A model generated the notes under the pieces. That model did no database searches. It was not told the origin of the DNA and saw only the letters and a program-made list of their open reading frames with translations. The position numbers and the translations under genes are program-made. From contig NZ_CP019445.1 of the NCBI RefSeq assembly GCF_001975225.1, positions 3,224,001-3,288,000 on the forward strand: a stretch of 64,000 nt of DNA. The letters are read 5' to 3'. Below, one piece after another: positions 37,820-46,990 of this stretch. Within the stretch, counting starts at the first letter, position 1. Each line of letters opens with the position of its first letter. Origin of the DNA: Kosakonia cowanii JCM 10956 = DSM 18146 (lineage in GTDB: Bacteria; Pseudomonadota; Gammaproteobacteria; Enterobacterales; Enterobacteriaceae).

Positions 37820-38968
37820 CTAACGCGCGACGCGCAGACCTTTCTCGACGCCGCGGCTAAATACCACCTGCCAGAGCTGAATATCGCGGGCGCGAAAGGC
37901 CCCGGCGCAGGCGTTCAGATAGTAACTGAACATGCGTTTAAAGCGCTCGGAGTAGTTGTCGGCGATCTCCGGCCACGCGGCGAGAAAGCGCCCATACCAG
38001 GCCATTAGCGTGCGGTCATAATCGGCGCCGAAGTTGTGCCAGTCCTCCATCACAAAGTGCGGCTCACTGGCGGTAGCGATGTGGCGCACCGAGGGCAGGC
38101 AGCCGTTCGGGAAGATATAGCGGTTAATCCACGGATCAACATTGTTATCGGTCTGTCTGGAGCCGATGGTGTGGAGTAAAAAGAGGCCGTCCGGCTTCAG
38201 GTTTTTGTCGACCACATCAAAGTAGGTGGCGTAGTTTTTCGGCCCGACGTGTTCAAACATGCCGACGGAGACGATGCGGTCAAACTGATCGCGCAGATCG
38301 CGATAATCCTGCAACAGAATCTCCACATCCAGCCCGGCGCAGCGCTGTTGCGCCATTTTCTGCTGCTCTGCGGAGATGGTGACGCCGACCACGCGAACGC
38401 CATAGTGCTGTGCCATAAACTGCGCCAGCCCGCCCCAGCCGCAGCCGATATCCAGCACGCGCATGCCGGGGGTTAACTGCAGTTTTTCGCAGATAAGCCG
38501 CAATTTTGCCTGCTGCGCCTCGGCAAGGGTGGTCGCTTCTTTCCAGTAGCCACAGGAGTACTGCATCGCGGGGTCGAGCATGCGGGTAAAGAGATCGTTG
38601 CCGAGATCGTAGTGCTCTTTGCCGACAATCCACGCCCGCTTTTTGCTTTGCAGGTTGAAGAGCCGGGCGGCGGCAATGCGCAGGGTATCTTTGAGATGGT
38701 GTGGAAGCTGTTTTTCCAGGCCGGCGCGCAGTACCTGGGTGAAGAATATGTCGAGCCGTTCGCACTCCCACCAGCCGTCCATATAACTTTCGCCGAGTCC
38801 GAGCGAACCGTCCTGTAAAACCCGTTTGAAAAAATCAGGATTTTTCACCTGAATATCTGCGGGTGCGGGACCGTTGATACGAATACCTGCGCGACCCAGC
38901 AGTTCGTTTGCTATGCGGAACCAGTTGTCATCCCGCACGCTCACTTCTTCTATACACGATGAACTCAT
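37820..38968 (-). CDS. cfa: Cfa, cyclopropane fatty acyl phospholipid synthase
   Basis: Uses S-adenosylmethionine to convert unsaturated acyl chains of membrane phospholipids to cyclopropane chains on entry to stationary phase and under acid stress. The start MSSSCIEEVSVRDDNW at 38968 with GGAGAAGG upstream gives 382 residues, the E. coli length; the open frame extends 27 codons further without support. SAM motif VLDIGCGWGG, and conserved active-site segments SVGMFEHVGPKNY and HTIGS. In E. coli it has an RpoS promoter and an sRNA-regulated leader; I cannot pinpoint these here. Confidence 0.97.
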   Translation of the reverse strand: MSSSCIEEVSVRDDNWFRIANELLGRAGIRINGPAPADIQVKNPDFFKRVLQDGSLGLGESYMDGWWECERLDIFFTQVLRAGLEKQLPHHLKDTLRIAAARLFNLQSKKRAWIVGKEHYDLGNDLFTRMLDPAMQYSCGYWKEATTLAEAQQAKLRLICEKLQLTPGMRVLDIGCGWGGLAQFMAQHYGVRVVGVTISAEQQKMAQQRCAGLDVEILLQDYRDLRDQFDRIVSVGMFEHVGPKNYATYFDVVDKNLKPDGLFLLHTIGSRQTDNNVDPWINRYIFPNGCLPSVRHIATASEPHFVMEDWHNFGADYDRTLMAWYGRFLAAWPEIADNYSERFKRMFSYYLNACAGAFRARDIQLWQVVFSRGVEKGLRVAR

Positions 38969-39215
38969 ACCTTCTCCATCACGAATAGTGATCAGAACTC
39001 TACAAGCGTAGACGCTGGCAGAATTTGTGAGAAATCTCACGGTTTGCACCGTAAGGCTGATATCAGACGTAGAACAGAGGAAGGGAGAGACCCTTGCCAG
39101 AAAAGGCCCTCCTTGGGGAAACGAGCACGCTCCGGTGCCCGTTACTGCATAATATTTATCGTATTTATGAGATAGCCGAGAATCAGTATAGGCCTCAATA
39201 TCAGGTGATTCAACT

Positions 39216-39252
39216 TGTCGCTAATAGCGTGCTAATTACGCCATTAGCGACA
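39216..39252. repeat. Strong hairpin between punC and cfa
   Basis: Inverted repeat TGTCGCTAAT/ATTAGCGACA with an inner GCGT/ACGC pairing and a 7-base loop, 14 bp below the punC stop codon. It has no T tract on either strand, so it is not a standard terminator. It lies between punC and cfa on the minus strand. Confidence 0.7.
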
Positions 39253-39265
39253 GTCCCGTCAGCAA

Positions 39266-40462
39266 CTACCCGCGCGCGGAGGAGGGCTCACGCACCTCAT
39301 CCTGCTCTTCGTCTGCGCGATGCTGAATGCCATAACCGAGTGCCGCGAGCAGCACCATGGCAAGCATCACGCTGGTGGTGGTCAGCAGCGGGGTAATGAT
39401 CAGCCACGAAACAACGAGGCTTGCGAAGAAGCAGAGCCCCAGTTGCAGGGTATTCTGCAACGCCGCCGCGCGGCCCGTCGCCTGCGGGAAGGGACGCAGC
39501 GCCCGCGCCACCACGATAGGGTAGATCGCGCCATTTGCCATCGCCATCAGGCAGAAGGGGATCAGCAGCGCAGTGAGCGAGACGCCGGGAATAAAGCCAA
39601 CTGCCCAGGTCGCCAGCACGCTCAGAGCAAAGCCGCTCAGTAACCACGGCAACATGCGCGAACCCTGCCATTTTTGCAGCGCTGCGCGGCAGCCGTAACC
39701 ACCAATCAGGAAAGCGAAGGTTTGTGGCACATAGCTCAGGCCAATTACCGACGGGCCATAGCCCATCTCATGCAGGATAAACGGCGAGCCGGTAAGCCAG
39801 GCAAAGAAGCTGGCGGAGCAGGCGGCGTAGATCATCACATTGCCGCGATAATCGCGGGCGCGCAGCAGATCGAGAAAGGTGAGTGCCTGCTGGTCATGCG
39901 CCACCTCTTTTACCGGCGATTTGAGGCGGAAAACCGGGATCATCAACACCACGGTGATGGCCAGCAGGGTGGCGAAAATCGCCTGCCATTCAATATGGGC
40001 CAGCAGCCAGGCGCCGAGCAGTGGGGCCAGCGCCGGGGTTAAGCCGACCAGCGGCATAATGGTGGCGAAAATACGGTTAACGCGGTGCGCCGGGTAGTGA
40101 TCTGTCACCAGCGCCTGCCAGCTAACGGTGGCGGCGCAGACGCCGACGGCCTGCACAAAACGCAGCACCAGTAGCCAGGTAGCATCGCGCACCCAGAGGG
40201 TGCCAAGGCAGCCCAGGGCGAAAATAGAGAGACCAATCAGCAGAATTGGTTTGCGACCATAACGATCCGACAGCGGTCCCCACAGCAGCTGCGCCACCGC
40301 GAACCCGGCCAGGAAAAGGCTCAGCGAGGCGCTGATCACGGCGGGAGAGGTGTTTAAATCTTGCTGAATCGCGCTGAAAGCGGGCAGGTACATGTCGGTG
40401 GCTAAAAAGCCCAGCACGCTTAAGCCCGCGAGCCAGACTAAAAATCCTTTGCCAGGTTGCAT
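39266..40462 (-). CDS. punC: PunC (YdhC), Bcr/CflA-type MFS transporter
   Basis: Twelve-segment inner-membrane major facilitator of the drug:H+ antiporter 1 group, 398 residues, close to E. coli YdhC, since named PunC and linked to purine nucleoside transport. Motif A is present as [20 protein letters not shown] second ATG two codons upstream (40468) is equally possible; [19 protein letters not shown] is chosen because it matches the E. coli N-terminus. Divergent from punR, its activator. The C-terminal tail is charged and variable. Confidence 0.9.
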   Translation of the reverse strand: MQPGKGFLVWLAGLSVLGFLATDMYLPAFSAIQQDLNTSPAVISASLSLFLAGFAVAQLLWGPLSDRYGRKPILLIGLSIFALGCLGTLWVRDATWLLVLRFVQAVGVCAATVSWQALVTDHYPAHRVNRIFATIMPLVGLTPALAPLLGAWLLAHIEWQAIFATLLAITVVLMIPVFRLKSPVKEVAHDQQALTFLDLLRARDYRGNVMIYAACSASFFAWLTGSPFILHEMGYGPSVIGLSYVPQTFAFLIGGYGCRAALQKWQGSRMLPWLLSGFALSVLATWAVGFIPGVSLTALLIPFCLMAMANGAIYPIVVARALRPFPQATGRAAALQNTLQLGLCFFASLVVSWLIITPLLTTTSVMLAMVLLAALGYGIQHRADEEQDEVREPSSARG

Positions 40463-40574
40463 TCTCATTTCTCTTTAATTGCAGGTAATCAGGGTGGGGA
40501 AGTGTAAGGAGTGCTTTCCTGGTTGTGAAACGCTAATATTTGCACATTGGTTTCAAAAATTTTGCAGGCAGAAT

Positions 40575-41486
40575 ATGTGGTCAGAATACTCCCTTGAAGT
40601 GGTGGATGCCGTAGCGCGGAATGGCAGCTTTAGCGGCGCGGCGCAGGAGTTGCACCGCGTGCCTTCTGCGGTGAGCTACACCGTACGCCAGCTGGAGGAG
40701 TGGCTGGCGGTGCCGCTGTTCGTGCGCCGCCACCGCGATGTGGAATTAACCCCCGCCGGCGTCTGGTTTTTAAAGGAGGGGCGGTCTGTTATCAAAAAAA
40801 TGCTGATCACCCGCCAGCAGTGTCAGCAGATCGCCAACGGCTGGCGCGGCCAGTTGCCGATTGCCGTCGATAACATTGTAAAACGCGCCCGCACGCGGCA
40901 GATGATTGTCGATTTCTACCGTCACTTCAGCGATGTTGAACTGGTGGTCTACCAGGAGGTGTTCAACGGCGTCTGGGATGCGCTCGCCGATGGCCGTGTT
41001 GAACTGGCGATCGGTGCCACGCAGGCCATTCCCGTCGGGGGGCGCTATGCCTTTCGCGATATGGGCACTTTAAGCTGGAAGTGTGTCGTCTCGCGTCAAC
41101 ATCCGCTGGCACAACTCAACGGTCCGTTAAGCGATGAGACGTTGCGCAACTGGCCGTCGCTGATTCAGGAGGATACCTCCCGCTCGTTGCCGAAGCGCAT
41201 TACCTGGCTGCTGGATAACCAGAAACGGGTGATGGTGCCCGACTGGGCCTCGTCGGAAGCGTGCCTGTCAGCGGGGCTCTGTGTGGGGATGGTGCCAGCC
41301 CATTTTGCCCGACCGTGGCTTGATAGCGGTGACTGGGTGGCGCTTGAACTGGAAAACCCGTTCCCGGATGCCGCCTGCTGCCTGACATGGCAACAAAACG
41401 AGGCGTCGCCTGCGCTGAACTGGCTGCTCGATTATCTGGGCGACAGTGAAACGTTGAATAAGGAGTGGCTGCGGGAGCCGGAGTAA
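40575..41486 (+). CDS. punR: PunR (YdhB), LysR-type regulator of punC
   Basis: LysR-type transcription factor, 303 residues. N-terminal winged helix-turn-helix: VDAVARNGSFSGAAQELHRVPSAVSYTVRQLEEWL; C-terminal periplasmic-binding-like effector domain. The open frame begins 32 codons earlier, but MWSEYSLEVVDAVAR is the family start. E. coli YdhB was renamed PunR, an activator of the divergent punC that responds to purine nucleosides. The 112-bp divergent region should hold its binding site. It is adjacent to purR, so three purine-related genes cluster here. Confidence 0.93.
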   Translation: MWSEYSLEVVDAVARNGSFSGAAQELHRVPSAVSYTVRQLEEWLAVPLFVRRHRDVELTPAGVWFLKEGRSVIKKMLITRQQCQQIANGWRGQLPIAVDNIVKRARTRQMIVDFYRHFSDVELVVYQEVFNGVWDALADGRVELAIGATQAIPVGGRYAFRDMGTLSWKCVVSRQHPLAQLNGPLSDETLRNWPSLIQEDTSRSLPKRITWLLDNQKRVMVPDWASSEACLSAGLCVGMVPAHFARPWLDSGDWVALELENPFPDAACCLTWQQNEASPALNWLLDYLGDSETLNKEWLREPE

Positions 41487-41495
41487 GGCTCCCGC
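41471..41495. terminator. Hairpin at the punR/purR convergent junction
   Basis: Perfect 9-bp stem GCGGGAGCC/GGCTCCCGC enclosing the punR stop codon in its loop, in the 18-bp gap region between convergent punR and purR. No T run, so termination is uncertain. Confidence 0.45.
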
Positions 41496-41504
41496 GGGAG
41501 GGGA

Positions 41505-42530
41505 TTAACGGCGGTAATCGCGGAAGGGGCCATCGGCCACCGAGCGGCGCTCAACCAGGCGCGGATGCACTTCAATCGACTGCGACTGTTCACGCTTATT
41601 CACAATGCGATCGAGCAGCATGGTGAATGCCGTTTCGCCCAGCGAGTCCTTCGGCTGATGGATCGTCGTCAACGCGGGGGTAAAGAAGCGCGAGTTGCGC
41701 ACGTTGTCATAGCCGATAACGGAGATATCCTGCGGCACGCGCAGCCCCATCTCATCGGCAGCGCAGAGGGCGCCCATCGCCATAATGTCGCCGCCGCAGA
41801 AGACTGCGGTGGGGCGCGAGGACTGGCCGAGGATCTGCTGCATGGCCCGGTAGCCGGACTCCGGCTCAAAGTCGCCCTGTACAATCCAGTTTTCCGGCAC
41901 GTTGATCATCGCTTCGTTCATCGCCTTCATAAAGCCAGCCAGACGGCCTGCGCCGGTGTTGCGCTCCAGCGGACCCGGGATCACGCCGATGTCGCGATGG
42001 CCGCGCTCGATCAGGTAACGACCGGCCATATAGCCGCCCTGGAAGGCGTTATCGATCACTGAATCGGTGAAGTCTGCCTTCGATTCGCCCCAGTCCATCA
42101 CCACCATCGGAATATGGCGATACTCTTCTAGCATGGTGAGCACGGTTTCCGGGTACTCAGAGCACATCACCAGCAGGCCATCGACACGCTTTTGCGCCAT
42201 CATCGACAGATAGGCGCGCTGCTTCTCCTGGCTGTTCCAGGCGTTGCCGAGGATCAGGGTGTAACCCTTCTGGAAACACTTCTTCTCAACCGCTTCGATG
42301 ATCTCGGCGAAGTAGGCCGCTTCACTGCTGGTCGCCAGCAGACCAATCGATTTGGTGTGATTCACTTTCAGGCTGCGCGCAACGGCGCTTGGCGAATAGT
42401 GCAGCTCTTTGATCGCCGCCCAGACAGCGTTGCGCGTCTCTTCGGCGACGAAACGGGTTTTGTTAATTACATGTGATACGGTTGTAGTGGAAACGTTTGC
42501 TCGTTTCGCGACATCTTTAATCGTTGCCAT
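41505..42530 (-). CDS. purR: PurR, purine repressor
   Basis: LacI-family repressor of purine and pyrimidine nucleotide synthesis genes, with hypoxanthine or guanine as corepressor. 341 residues, same as E. coli. The helix-turn-helix [20 protein letters not shown] and hinge helix [10 protein letters not shown] are intact, as is the corepressor domain. Two PurR operators, one upstream and one inside the first codons, indicate autorepression. Other likely targets in this window are ydiK/ydiJ. Confidence 0.99.
   Translation of the reverse strand: MATIKDVAKRANVSTTTVSHVINKTRFVAEETRNAVWAAIKELHYSPSAVARSLKVNHTKSIGLLATSSEAAYFAEIIEAVEKKCFQKGYTLILGNAWNSQEKQRAYLSMMAQKRVDGLLVMCSEYPETVLTMLEEYRHIPMVVMDWGESKADFTDSVIDNAFQGGYMAGRYLIERGHRDIGVIPGPLERNTGAGRLAGFMKAMNEAMINVPENWIVQGDFEPESGYRAMQQILGQSSRPTAVFCGGDIMAMGALCAADEMGLRVPQDISVIGYDNVRNSRFFTPALTTIHQPKDSLGETAFTMLLDRIVNKREQSQSIEVHPRLVERRSVADGPFRDYRR
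42487..42502 (-). promoter_or_regulatory. PurR operator O2 inside purR
   Basis: GAGCAAACGTTTCCAC on the minus strand keeps the palindromic core GCAAACGTTT and differs from the consensus only at the outer bases. Position within the first codons of purR corresponds to the second autoregulatory operator known in E. coli. Confidence 0.75.
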
Positions 42531-42574
42531 CAGATATTACTCCAGACCATATCGTAAGCTCCTGATAATTCGGT

Positions 42575-42590
42575 AGGTAAACGTTTGCCT
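42575..42590 (-). promoter_or_regulatory. PurR operator O1 upstream of purR
   Basis: AGGCAAACGTTTACCT on the minus strand matches ANGCAANCGTTTNCNT throughout, 45 bp before the purR start. Together with the internal site it supports autoregulation. Confidence 0.85.
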
Positions 42591-42827
42591 TTAAACACCC
42601 TGAACTCATCAAAGTGAGTGCGGTACGCCGGGAAAACGACACTGGACGTCAGGAGGGGAGTCAATGGCCGGTACGCTAATAAATTTAGCGTCGAATTTTG
42701 TCTGATCTTGAGCAAAAGGGGAAGTATTAAAACCGTTCTGCTGGCAAATCACGCAAGATTTTTCCCATATTTTGTGCAAAAATGCGCAGGCTCACTTTTT
42801 GTGGGGAAATTAAATGGAGAAAAATTG

Positions 42828-42917
42828 ATGAGCACCGATCTTAAGTATTCACTCTTCACTACCGTCATCGTTCTGAGCCTGATCGTTTTCGGCGCGCTGA
42901 CCGCTGCACTGCATTGA
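42828..42917 (+). CDS. ynhF: YnhF, small membrane protein
   Basis: A 29-residue protein, MSTDLKYSLFTTVIVLSLIV and FGALTAALH, closely matching E. coli YnhF. One hydrophobic segment (residues 8-27) makes it a single-pass inner-membrane protein. The E. coli protein is expressed and stress-responsive; molecular function is unknown. GGAGA lies before the ATG, and a hairpin follows the stop. It lies between purR and ydhP as in E. coli. Confidence 0.93.
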   Translation: MSTDLKYSLFTTVIVLSLIVFGALTAALH

Positions 42918-42924
42918 TCTGATG

Positions 42925-42950
42925 CGAGGGAGAGCCTTCTCCCTCGGTTC
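42925..42950 (+). terminator. Terminator of ynhF
   Basis: Nine-base-pair stem CGAGGGAGA/TCTCCCTCG with loop GCCT, followed by GTTCTT, 7 bp after the ynhF stop codon. Confidence 0.75.
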
Positions 42951-43083
42951 TTGCGTCCCCATTGTTACCCGTTGCGCAATAAACTTTTCTCCGTACGCTC
43001 ACTTCTGTTTTTTGTGACACCTGTCATACTTTTGCCTTTCGCGACCCGGTAGAGGGTCGGCATGTCCATTTCGGAGTCAAAAG

Positions 43084-44253
43084 ATGAAAATAAATTTCCC
43101 CCTGCTTGCCCTGGCGATAGGCGCCTTTGGGATTGGTACCACCGAGTTCTCCCCGATGGGGTTACTGCCGGTGATTGCGCAGGGTGTTGGGGTCTCGATT
43201 CCGGCGGCGGGGATGCTGATCAGCGCCTATGCCATCGGCGTTATGGTGGGCGCGCCGCTGATGACGCTGCTGCTTTCCCATCGCGGCCGTCGTAACGCGC
43301 TGATTTTCTTAATGGCGATCTTCACCGTCGGCAATGTGCTCTCTGCTATTGCGCCGGATTACGCCACCCTGATGATCGCCCGTATCATCACCAGCCTTAA
43401 CCACGGCGCCTTCTTCGGCCTTGGCTCGGTGGTAGCCGCGAGCGTTGTCGCGAAAGAGAAGCAGGCCAGCGCGGTGGCGACGATGTTTATGGGGCTGACT
43501 ATCGCCAATATCGGCGGTGTGCCTGCCGCCACCTGGCTTGGGGAGACGATCGGCTGGCGCATGTCGTTTATGGCAACCGCCGGGCTTGGGGTGATCTCCA
43601 TGGTCTCGCTCTTCTTCTCATTACCGAAAGGCGGCGTGGGCGCGCGACCCAACGTGCGCAACGAGCTCGCGGTACTGATGCGCCCGCAGGTGCTGACGGC
43701 GCTGCTGACTACCGTGCTCGGTGCCGGTGCAATGTTCACTCTCTATACCTACATCTCACCGGTGTTGCGCACACTGACTGACGCCACGCCGGTGTTTGTC
43801 ACCGCCATGCTGGTGCTGATTGGCGTGGGTTTCTCGATTGGCAATTATCTGGGTGGGAAACTGGCGGACCGCTCGGTAACCGGCACCCTGAAAGGCTTTT
43901 TACTGCTGCTGATTGTTATCATGCTGGCGATCCCGCTGCTGGCGCGCAGTGAGATTGGTGCGGCGATCGCGATGGTGGTGTGGGGCGCTGCAACATTCGC
44001 GGTGGTGCCGCCGTTGCAGATGCGCGTGATGCGTGTTGCCCATGAAGCACCGGGGCTGTCGTCATCGGTCAATATTGGTGCATTTAACCTGGGTAATGCC
44101 CTTGGCGCGGCGGCAGGTGGTGCGGTGATCTCCGGCGGTCTCGGCTACAGTTTTGTTCCGGTGATGGGGGCGATTATTGCCGGGCTGGGGCTGCTGCTGG
44201 TGCTCTTCTCCGGGCGTAATTCAGCGTCGCGCGTCTGTGCGGCGGCGGAGTAA
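43084..44253 (+). CDS. ydhP: YdhP, AraJ-type MFS transporter
   Basis: Twelve-segment inner-membrane major facilitator of 389 residues, nearly collinear with E. coli YdhP. Motif-like stretches include FGIGTTEFSPMGLLPVIAQG and GAPLMTLLLSHRGRRNAL. Substrate unknown; relatives (AraJ, YdeA, NepI) export sugars or nucleosides. SD GGAG precedes the ATG. It converges on mepH with only 44 bp between, where E. coli carries sodB. Confidence 0.93.
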   Translation: MKINFPLLALAIGAFGIGTTEFSPMGLLPVIAQGVGVSIPAAGMLISAYAIGVMVGAPLMTLLLSHRGRRNALIFLMAIFTVGNVLSAIAPDYATLMIARIITSLNHGAFFGLGSVVAASVVAKEKQASAVATMFMGLTIANIGGVPAATWLGETIGWRMSFMATAGLGVISMVSLFFSLPKGGVGARPNVRNELAVLMRPQVLTALLTTVLGAGAMFTLYTYISPVLRTLTDATPVFVTAMLVLIGVGFSIGNYLGGKLADRSVTGTLKGFLLLLIVIMLAIPLLARSEIGAAIAMVVWGAATFAVVPPLQMRVMRVAHEAPGLSSSVNIGAFNLGNALGAAAGGAVISGGLGYSFVPVMGAIIAGLGLLLVLFSGRNSASRVCAAAE

Positions 44254-44263
44254 GGCGAAGTAA

Positions 44264-44287
44264 CACCTGCCGCGCGAGCGGCAGGTG
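44264..44287. terminator. Hairpin between ydhP and mepH
   Basis: Perfect 10-bp inverted repeat CACCTGCCGC/GCGGCAGGTG with a 4-base loop in the convergent ydhP/mepH gap. Neither strand has a long T tract. Confidence 0.55.
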
Positions 44288-44297
44288 GGAGAGGGAG

Positions 44298-45143
44298 TTA
44301 GCGAATGGTTTTCGGTGTCACTACGCGGCGTGCACCAACATAGTGGCGCTGCCAGTAATCTTCGCTTAATGAAGTGACCTGAATATCCTGGCCGCTGCGC
44401 GGTGACTGGATAAATTTGCCGTTGCCGACATAGACGCCAACGTGATCGGCGGTGCCGCGACCCTGAGTGCGGAAGAAGACCAGATCGCCGCTCTCCAGTT
44501 CGCGCAGGTTAACCGGCGAGGCATCACGCAGGTGATACATCTCATTGGCGGTACGCGGAATACGGAATTTCACCAGATCTTTATAGGCGTAATAGACCAG
44601 CCCGCTGCAATCAAAACCGGTTTTCGGCGAGGTACCGCCCCAGTGGTAAGGTTTGCCGAGCTGGTTCATCAGCTTCGACATCGCGGTTTTTTGCACTTTT
44701 TGCACGCGCAGTTTATGCACGTCAGCTAGCGTGCCGGCCTGGCTGCTTTTCACTTTAATACAGTGCGGCTTGTGGCCTTTGCGCGGCGTACACTTCTCAG
44801 TCCAGCTAACGGTTGTAGTTTTCAGTGAGCTGGATGCTTTACGACGCGAGGGAGTTTTAGCGGTTTTCTGCGGGGTAGCGCTGTTTTTCTTTTTTATCGT
44901 TTTGGTCGATGTTTTGTTTTTTGCGGTTTTTTTACTTCTGACTTTTTCTGCTGGAGTGCCACTGCTTTTCTTTGCTGTTTTTGTAGAACTGTTTTTTTTC
45001 TTACGTTCGGATGCTTTCGCCAGATGTGTTTTTTGCACGGCCGAGGCTGGCGCTTGTTCAGAAGCGCTCGCTAATGGCGTGAAAGACAATGTGGTGAACA
45101 ACAAAGCACAGAGCGTGATTGAAGCTTTTGGTATCCGCGCCAC
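44298..45143 (-). CDS. mepH: MepH, peptidoglycan DD-endopeptidase
   Basis: Cleaves D-Ala-mDAP crosslinks to allow murein growth, redundant with MepS and MepM. I choose GTG at 45143 (V-ARIPKASITLCALLF) because AGGGGA lies 9 bp upstream and the E. coli protein starts at the same point; an ATG nine codons earlier is possible. Signal peptide to about residue 28, then a Lys/Ser/Thr-rich linker (residues 45-110), then the NlpC/P60 domain with catalytic Cys in TGFDCSGLVYYAY and His in GTADHVGVYVGNG. 281 residues against 271 in E. coli, the extra length being in the linker. Confidence 0.93.
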   Translation of the reverse strand: MARIPKASITLCALLFTTLSFTPLASASEQAPASAVQKTHLAKASERKKKNSSTKTAKKSSGTPAEKVRSKKTAKNKTSTKTIKKKNSATPQKTAKTPSRRKASSSLKTTTVSWTEKCTPRKGHKPHCIKVKSSQAGTLADVHKLRVQKVQKTAMSKLMNQLGKPYHWGGTSPKTGFDCSGLVYYAYKDLVKFRIPRTANEMYHLRDASPVNLRELESGDLVFFRTQGRGTADHVGVYVGNGKFIQSPRSGQDIQVTSLSEDYWQRHYVGARRVVTPKTIR

Positions 45144-45477
45144 TGAGCATTCCCCTGTTAGGGCAGGCATCTTATTATGCTTGCGTATGATTTAAAAAAC
45201 TCGTCGATTCTAATCTATAAAAAGCCCAAACGTTAATACTGTTTTTGCATCTATAACGTCGTTTCGTTAACAAGCGCGCAAAAACGAGCAAAACGTTTCG
45301 CTAAAAGCGGTTTTTTCACCGCCTGAGCCGCGCCGGGTTGGCTTAAGTCACGCTTACCTTATCGTGCCTGTAACAGCGTAAATTCGCGCGGTGAATAAAA
45401 TGTTATTTTCCGAAGCAAGCCTGACCCGCTACAATGTTCGATCTCTGCCGTAGAAGAAGTTGAAGGAAGCAAAGACA

Positions 45478-45822
45478 ATGAGTGAGACTCTTGAGAAAAT
45501 TCAGCGCCAGATCGCTGAGAACCCGATTCTGCTGTACATGAAAGGCTCGCCGAAACTGCCAAGCTGCGGTTTCTCCGCCCAGGCCGTTCAGGCGCTCTCT
45601 GCATGCGGCGAGCGTTTTGCCTATGTGGATATCCTGCAAAACCCGGATATCCGTGCCGAACTGCCAAAATATGCAAACTGGCCAACCTTCCCGCAGCTGT
45701 GGGTTGAGGGTGAGCTGGTTGGCGGCTGCGATATCATTATCGAGATGTATCAGCGCGGTGAATTGCAGCCGCTGATCAAAGAGGCCGCAGCGAAATATAA
45801 AGGCGTACCGGACGCCGAATAA
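45478..45822 (+). CDS. grxD: GrxD (Grx4), monothiol glutaredoxin
   Basis: A 114-residue CGFS-type glutaredoxin that binds a 2Fe-2S cluster with glutathione or BolA and takes part in Fe-S trafficking. Active site KLPSCGFSAQA; glutathione-binding segments WPTFPQLWV and GGCDI. Start MSETLEKIQRQIAENP with GAAGGA upstream; an in-frame ATG six codons earlier is not supported. Ends in a UUCG-loop terminator. Confidence 0.98.
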   Translation: MSETLEKIQRQIAENPILLYMKGSPKLPSCGFSAQAVQALSACGERFAYVDILQNPDIRAELPKYANWPTFPQLWVEGELVGGCDIIIEMYQRGELQPLIKEAAAKYKGVPDAE

Positions 45823-45846
45823 CCCGGCGTTATCGGCTCTGCCTTG

Positions 45847-45880
45847 AAAGGGCTCATGTTTCGACATGAGCCCTTTTTTA
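45847..45880 (+). terminator. Terminator of grxD
   Basis: Thirteen-base-pair perfect stem AAAGGGCTCATGT/ACATGAGCCCTTT with a TTCG tetraloop and T tract, 25 bp after the stop codon. Confidence 0.93.
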
Positions 45881-46053
45881 TTGCCTGTCACCTGCTTACG
45901 GTGCGTTGACTTAACCTAAATTATTGGGTATTACTGTGCAAATTTCTTGCTTAACTCTTTGTTAATTATCCTATTTTAAGAATTTTGATAAACCCAGGCA
46001 TGCTTTTTCTGATGACCAGCTGTGAACAGGATTGCCTTAATTCAGGATGAATG

Positions 46054-46986
46054 ATGAAAACAATAGACAAGATGATTGCGTTGATGACGCTTCTCTTTGC
46101 TTTTTCAGCCACGGCGCAACAGCCGCTGGCAAGCAAGGAGGATGTGATGACCCGTATCTCACTGGGCACCCTAAGCGGAACGGCGAAGGAGCGGGTCTAC
46201 GACACCGATGAGGGTGGACGCAAACTCAGCGAGCTTGACTGGCGCTATCGTCACGCTGTTGTGGTGCAGGGCTCTATCGAGTGGCCGGTGCGGTCCTGGC
46301 TCACTTTCGGTGCGTCCGGCTGGACAACTGTCGCGCACAGTGGCAGCAAGATGGATGATTACGACTGGCAGCAGGCATCGCAATCCCGATGGACCGACCA
46401 CAGCTCTCACCCTAATACGTGGCTCAATTTCGCTAACCAGTGGGATCTCAATCTGACCGGCTGGTTCGTTTACCAGCCTGACTGGCGGCTTGGCGTGATG
46501 GGCGGCTATCGGCAAAGCCGTACCAGCTTCTCTGCGCACGGCGGAACCTTCAGCCGTGATAATGGCGCAAAGGTTGGCCGTTTCGATGATGTGAAAGTTC
46601 TCGGATATTCACAGCGCTTCAACATGCCCTATGTTGGCCTTACCGGTCGTTATCGCTATGGCAATGTTGAAGCAGGAACCAGCCTGAAATATAGCCGCTG
46701 GATAAGTGCGCAGGCGACAGACCAGCACTACTTACGCAGCATCACCTTCAGCGATACTACCCGGCACCAGCGGAGCTTTTCCCTTTCGGCTAACGTCGGC
46801 TATTACGTCACGCAGCAGGTAAAGCTCTATCTGGAAAGCACCTGGGACCGCACGTTAAATAAAAAAGGGATCAATACCGCCACCTTCTCCAGGGAGGGAA
46901 CCTATGCGCGTGCCTCTTTCAAGGATAGCGCCGGGATAGAACACTCCTCGCTGCTCACTACCGCCGGGCTGGTCTACCACTTTTAA
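46054..46986 (+). CDS. Omptin-family outer-membrane protease
   Basis: A 310-residue precursor of a ten-strand beta-barrel aspartyl-type protease (OmpT, Pla, PgtE, CroP, Kop relatives). Signal peptide cleaved after Ala21 (FSATA). The catalytic set is intact: Asp102 and Asp104 in KMDDYDW, and the Asp223/His225 pair in ATDQHYLR, corresponding to OmpT Asp83, Asp85, Asp210 and His212. The barrel ends TTAGLVYHF. Omptins need rough LPS and cut cationic peptides and plasminogen. AGGA favours the second of two adjacent ATGs. It occupies the place of lhr in E. coli and has its own promoter region and terminator. Confidence 0.93.
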   Translation: MKTIDKMIALMTLLFAFSATAQQPLASKEDVMTRISLGTLSGTAKERVYDTDEGGRKLSELDWRYRHAVVVQGSIEWPVRSWLTFGASGWTTVAHSGSKMDDYDWQQASQSRWTDHSSHPNTWLNFANQWDLNLTGWFVYQPDWRLGVMGGYRQSRTSFSAHGGTFSRDNGAKVGRFDDVKVLGYSQRFNMPYVGLTGRYRYGNVEAGTSLKYSRWISAQATDQHYLRSITFSDTTRHQRSFSLSANVGYYVTQQVKLYLESTWDRTLNKKGINTATFSREGTYARASFKDSAGIEHSSLLTTAGLVYHF

Positions 46987-46990
46987 TAAA

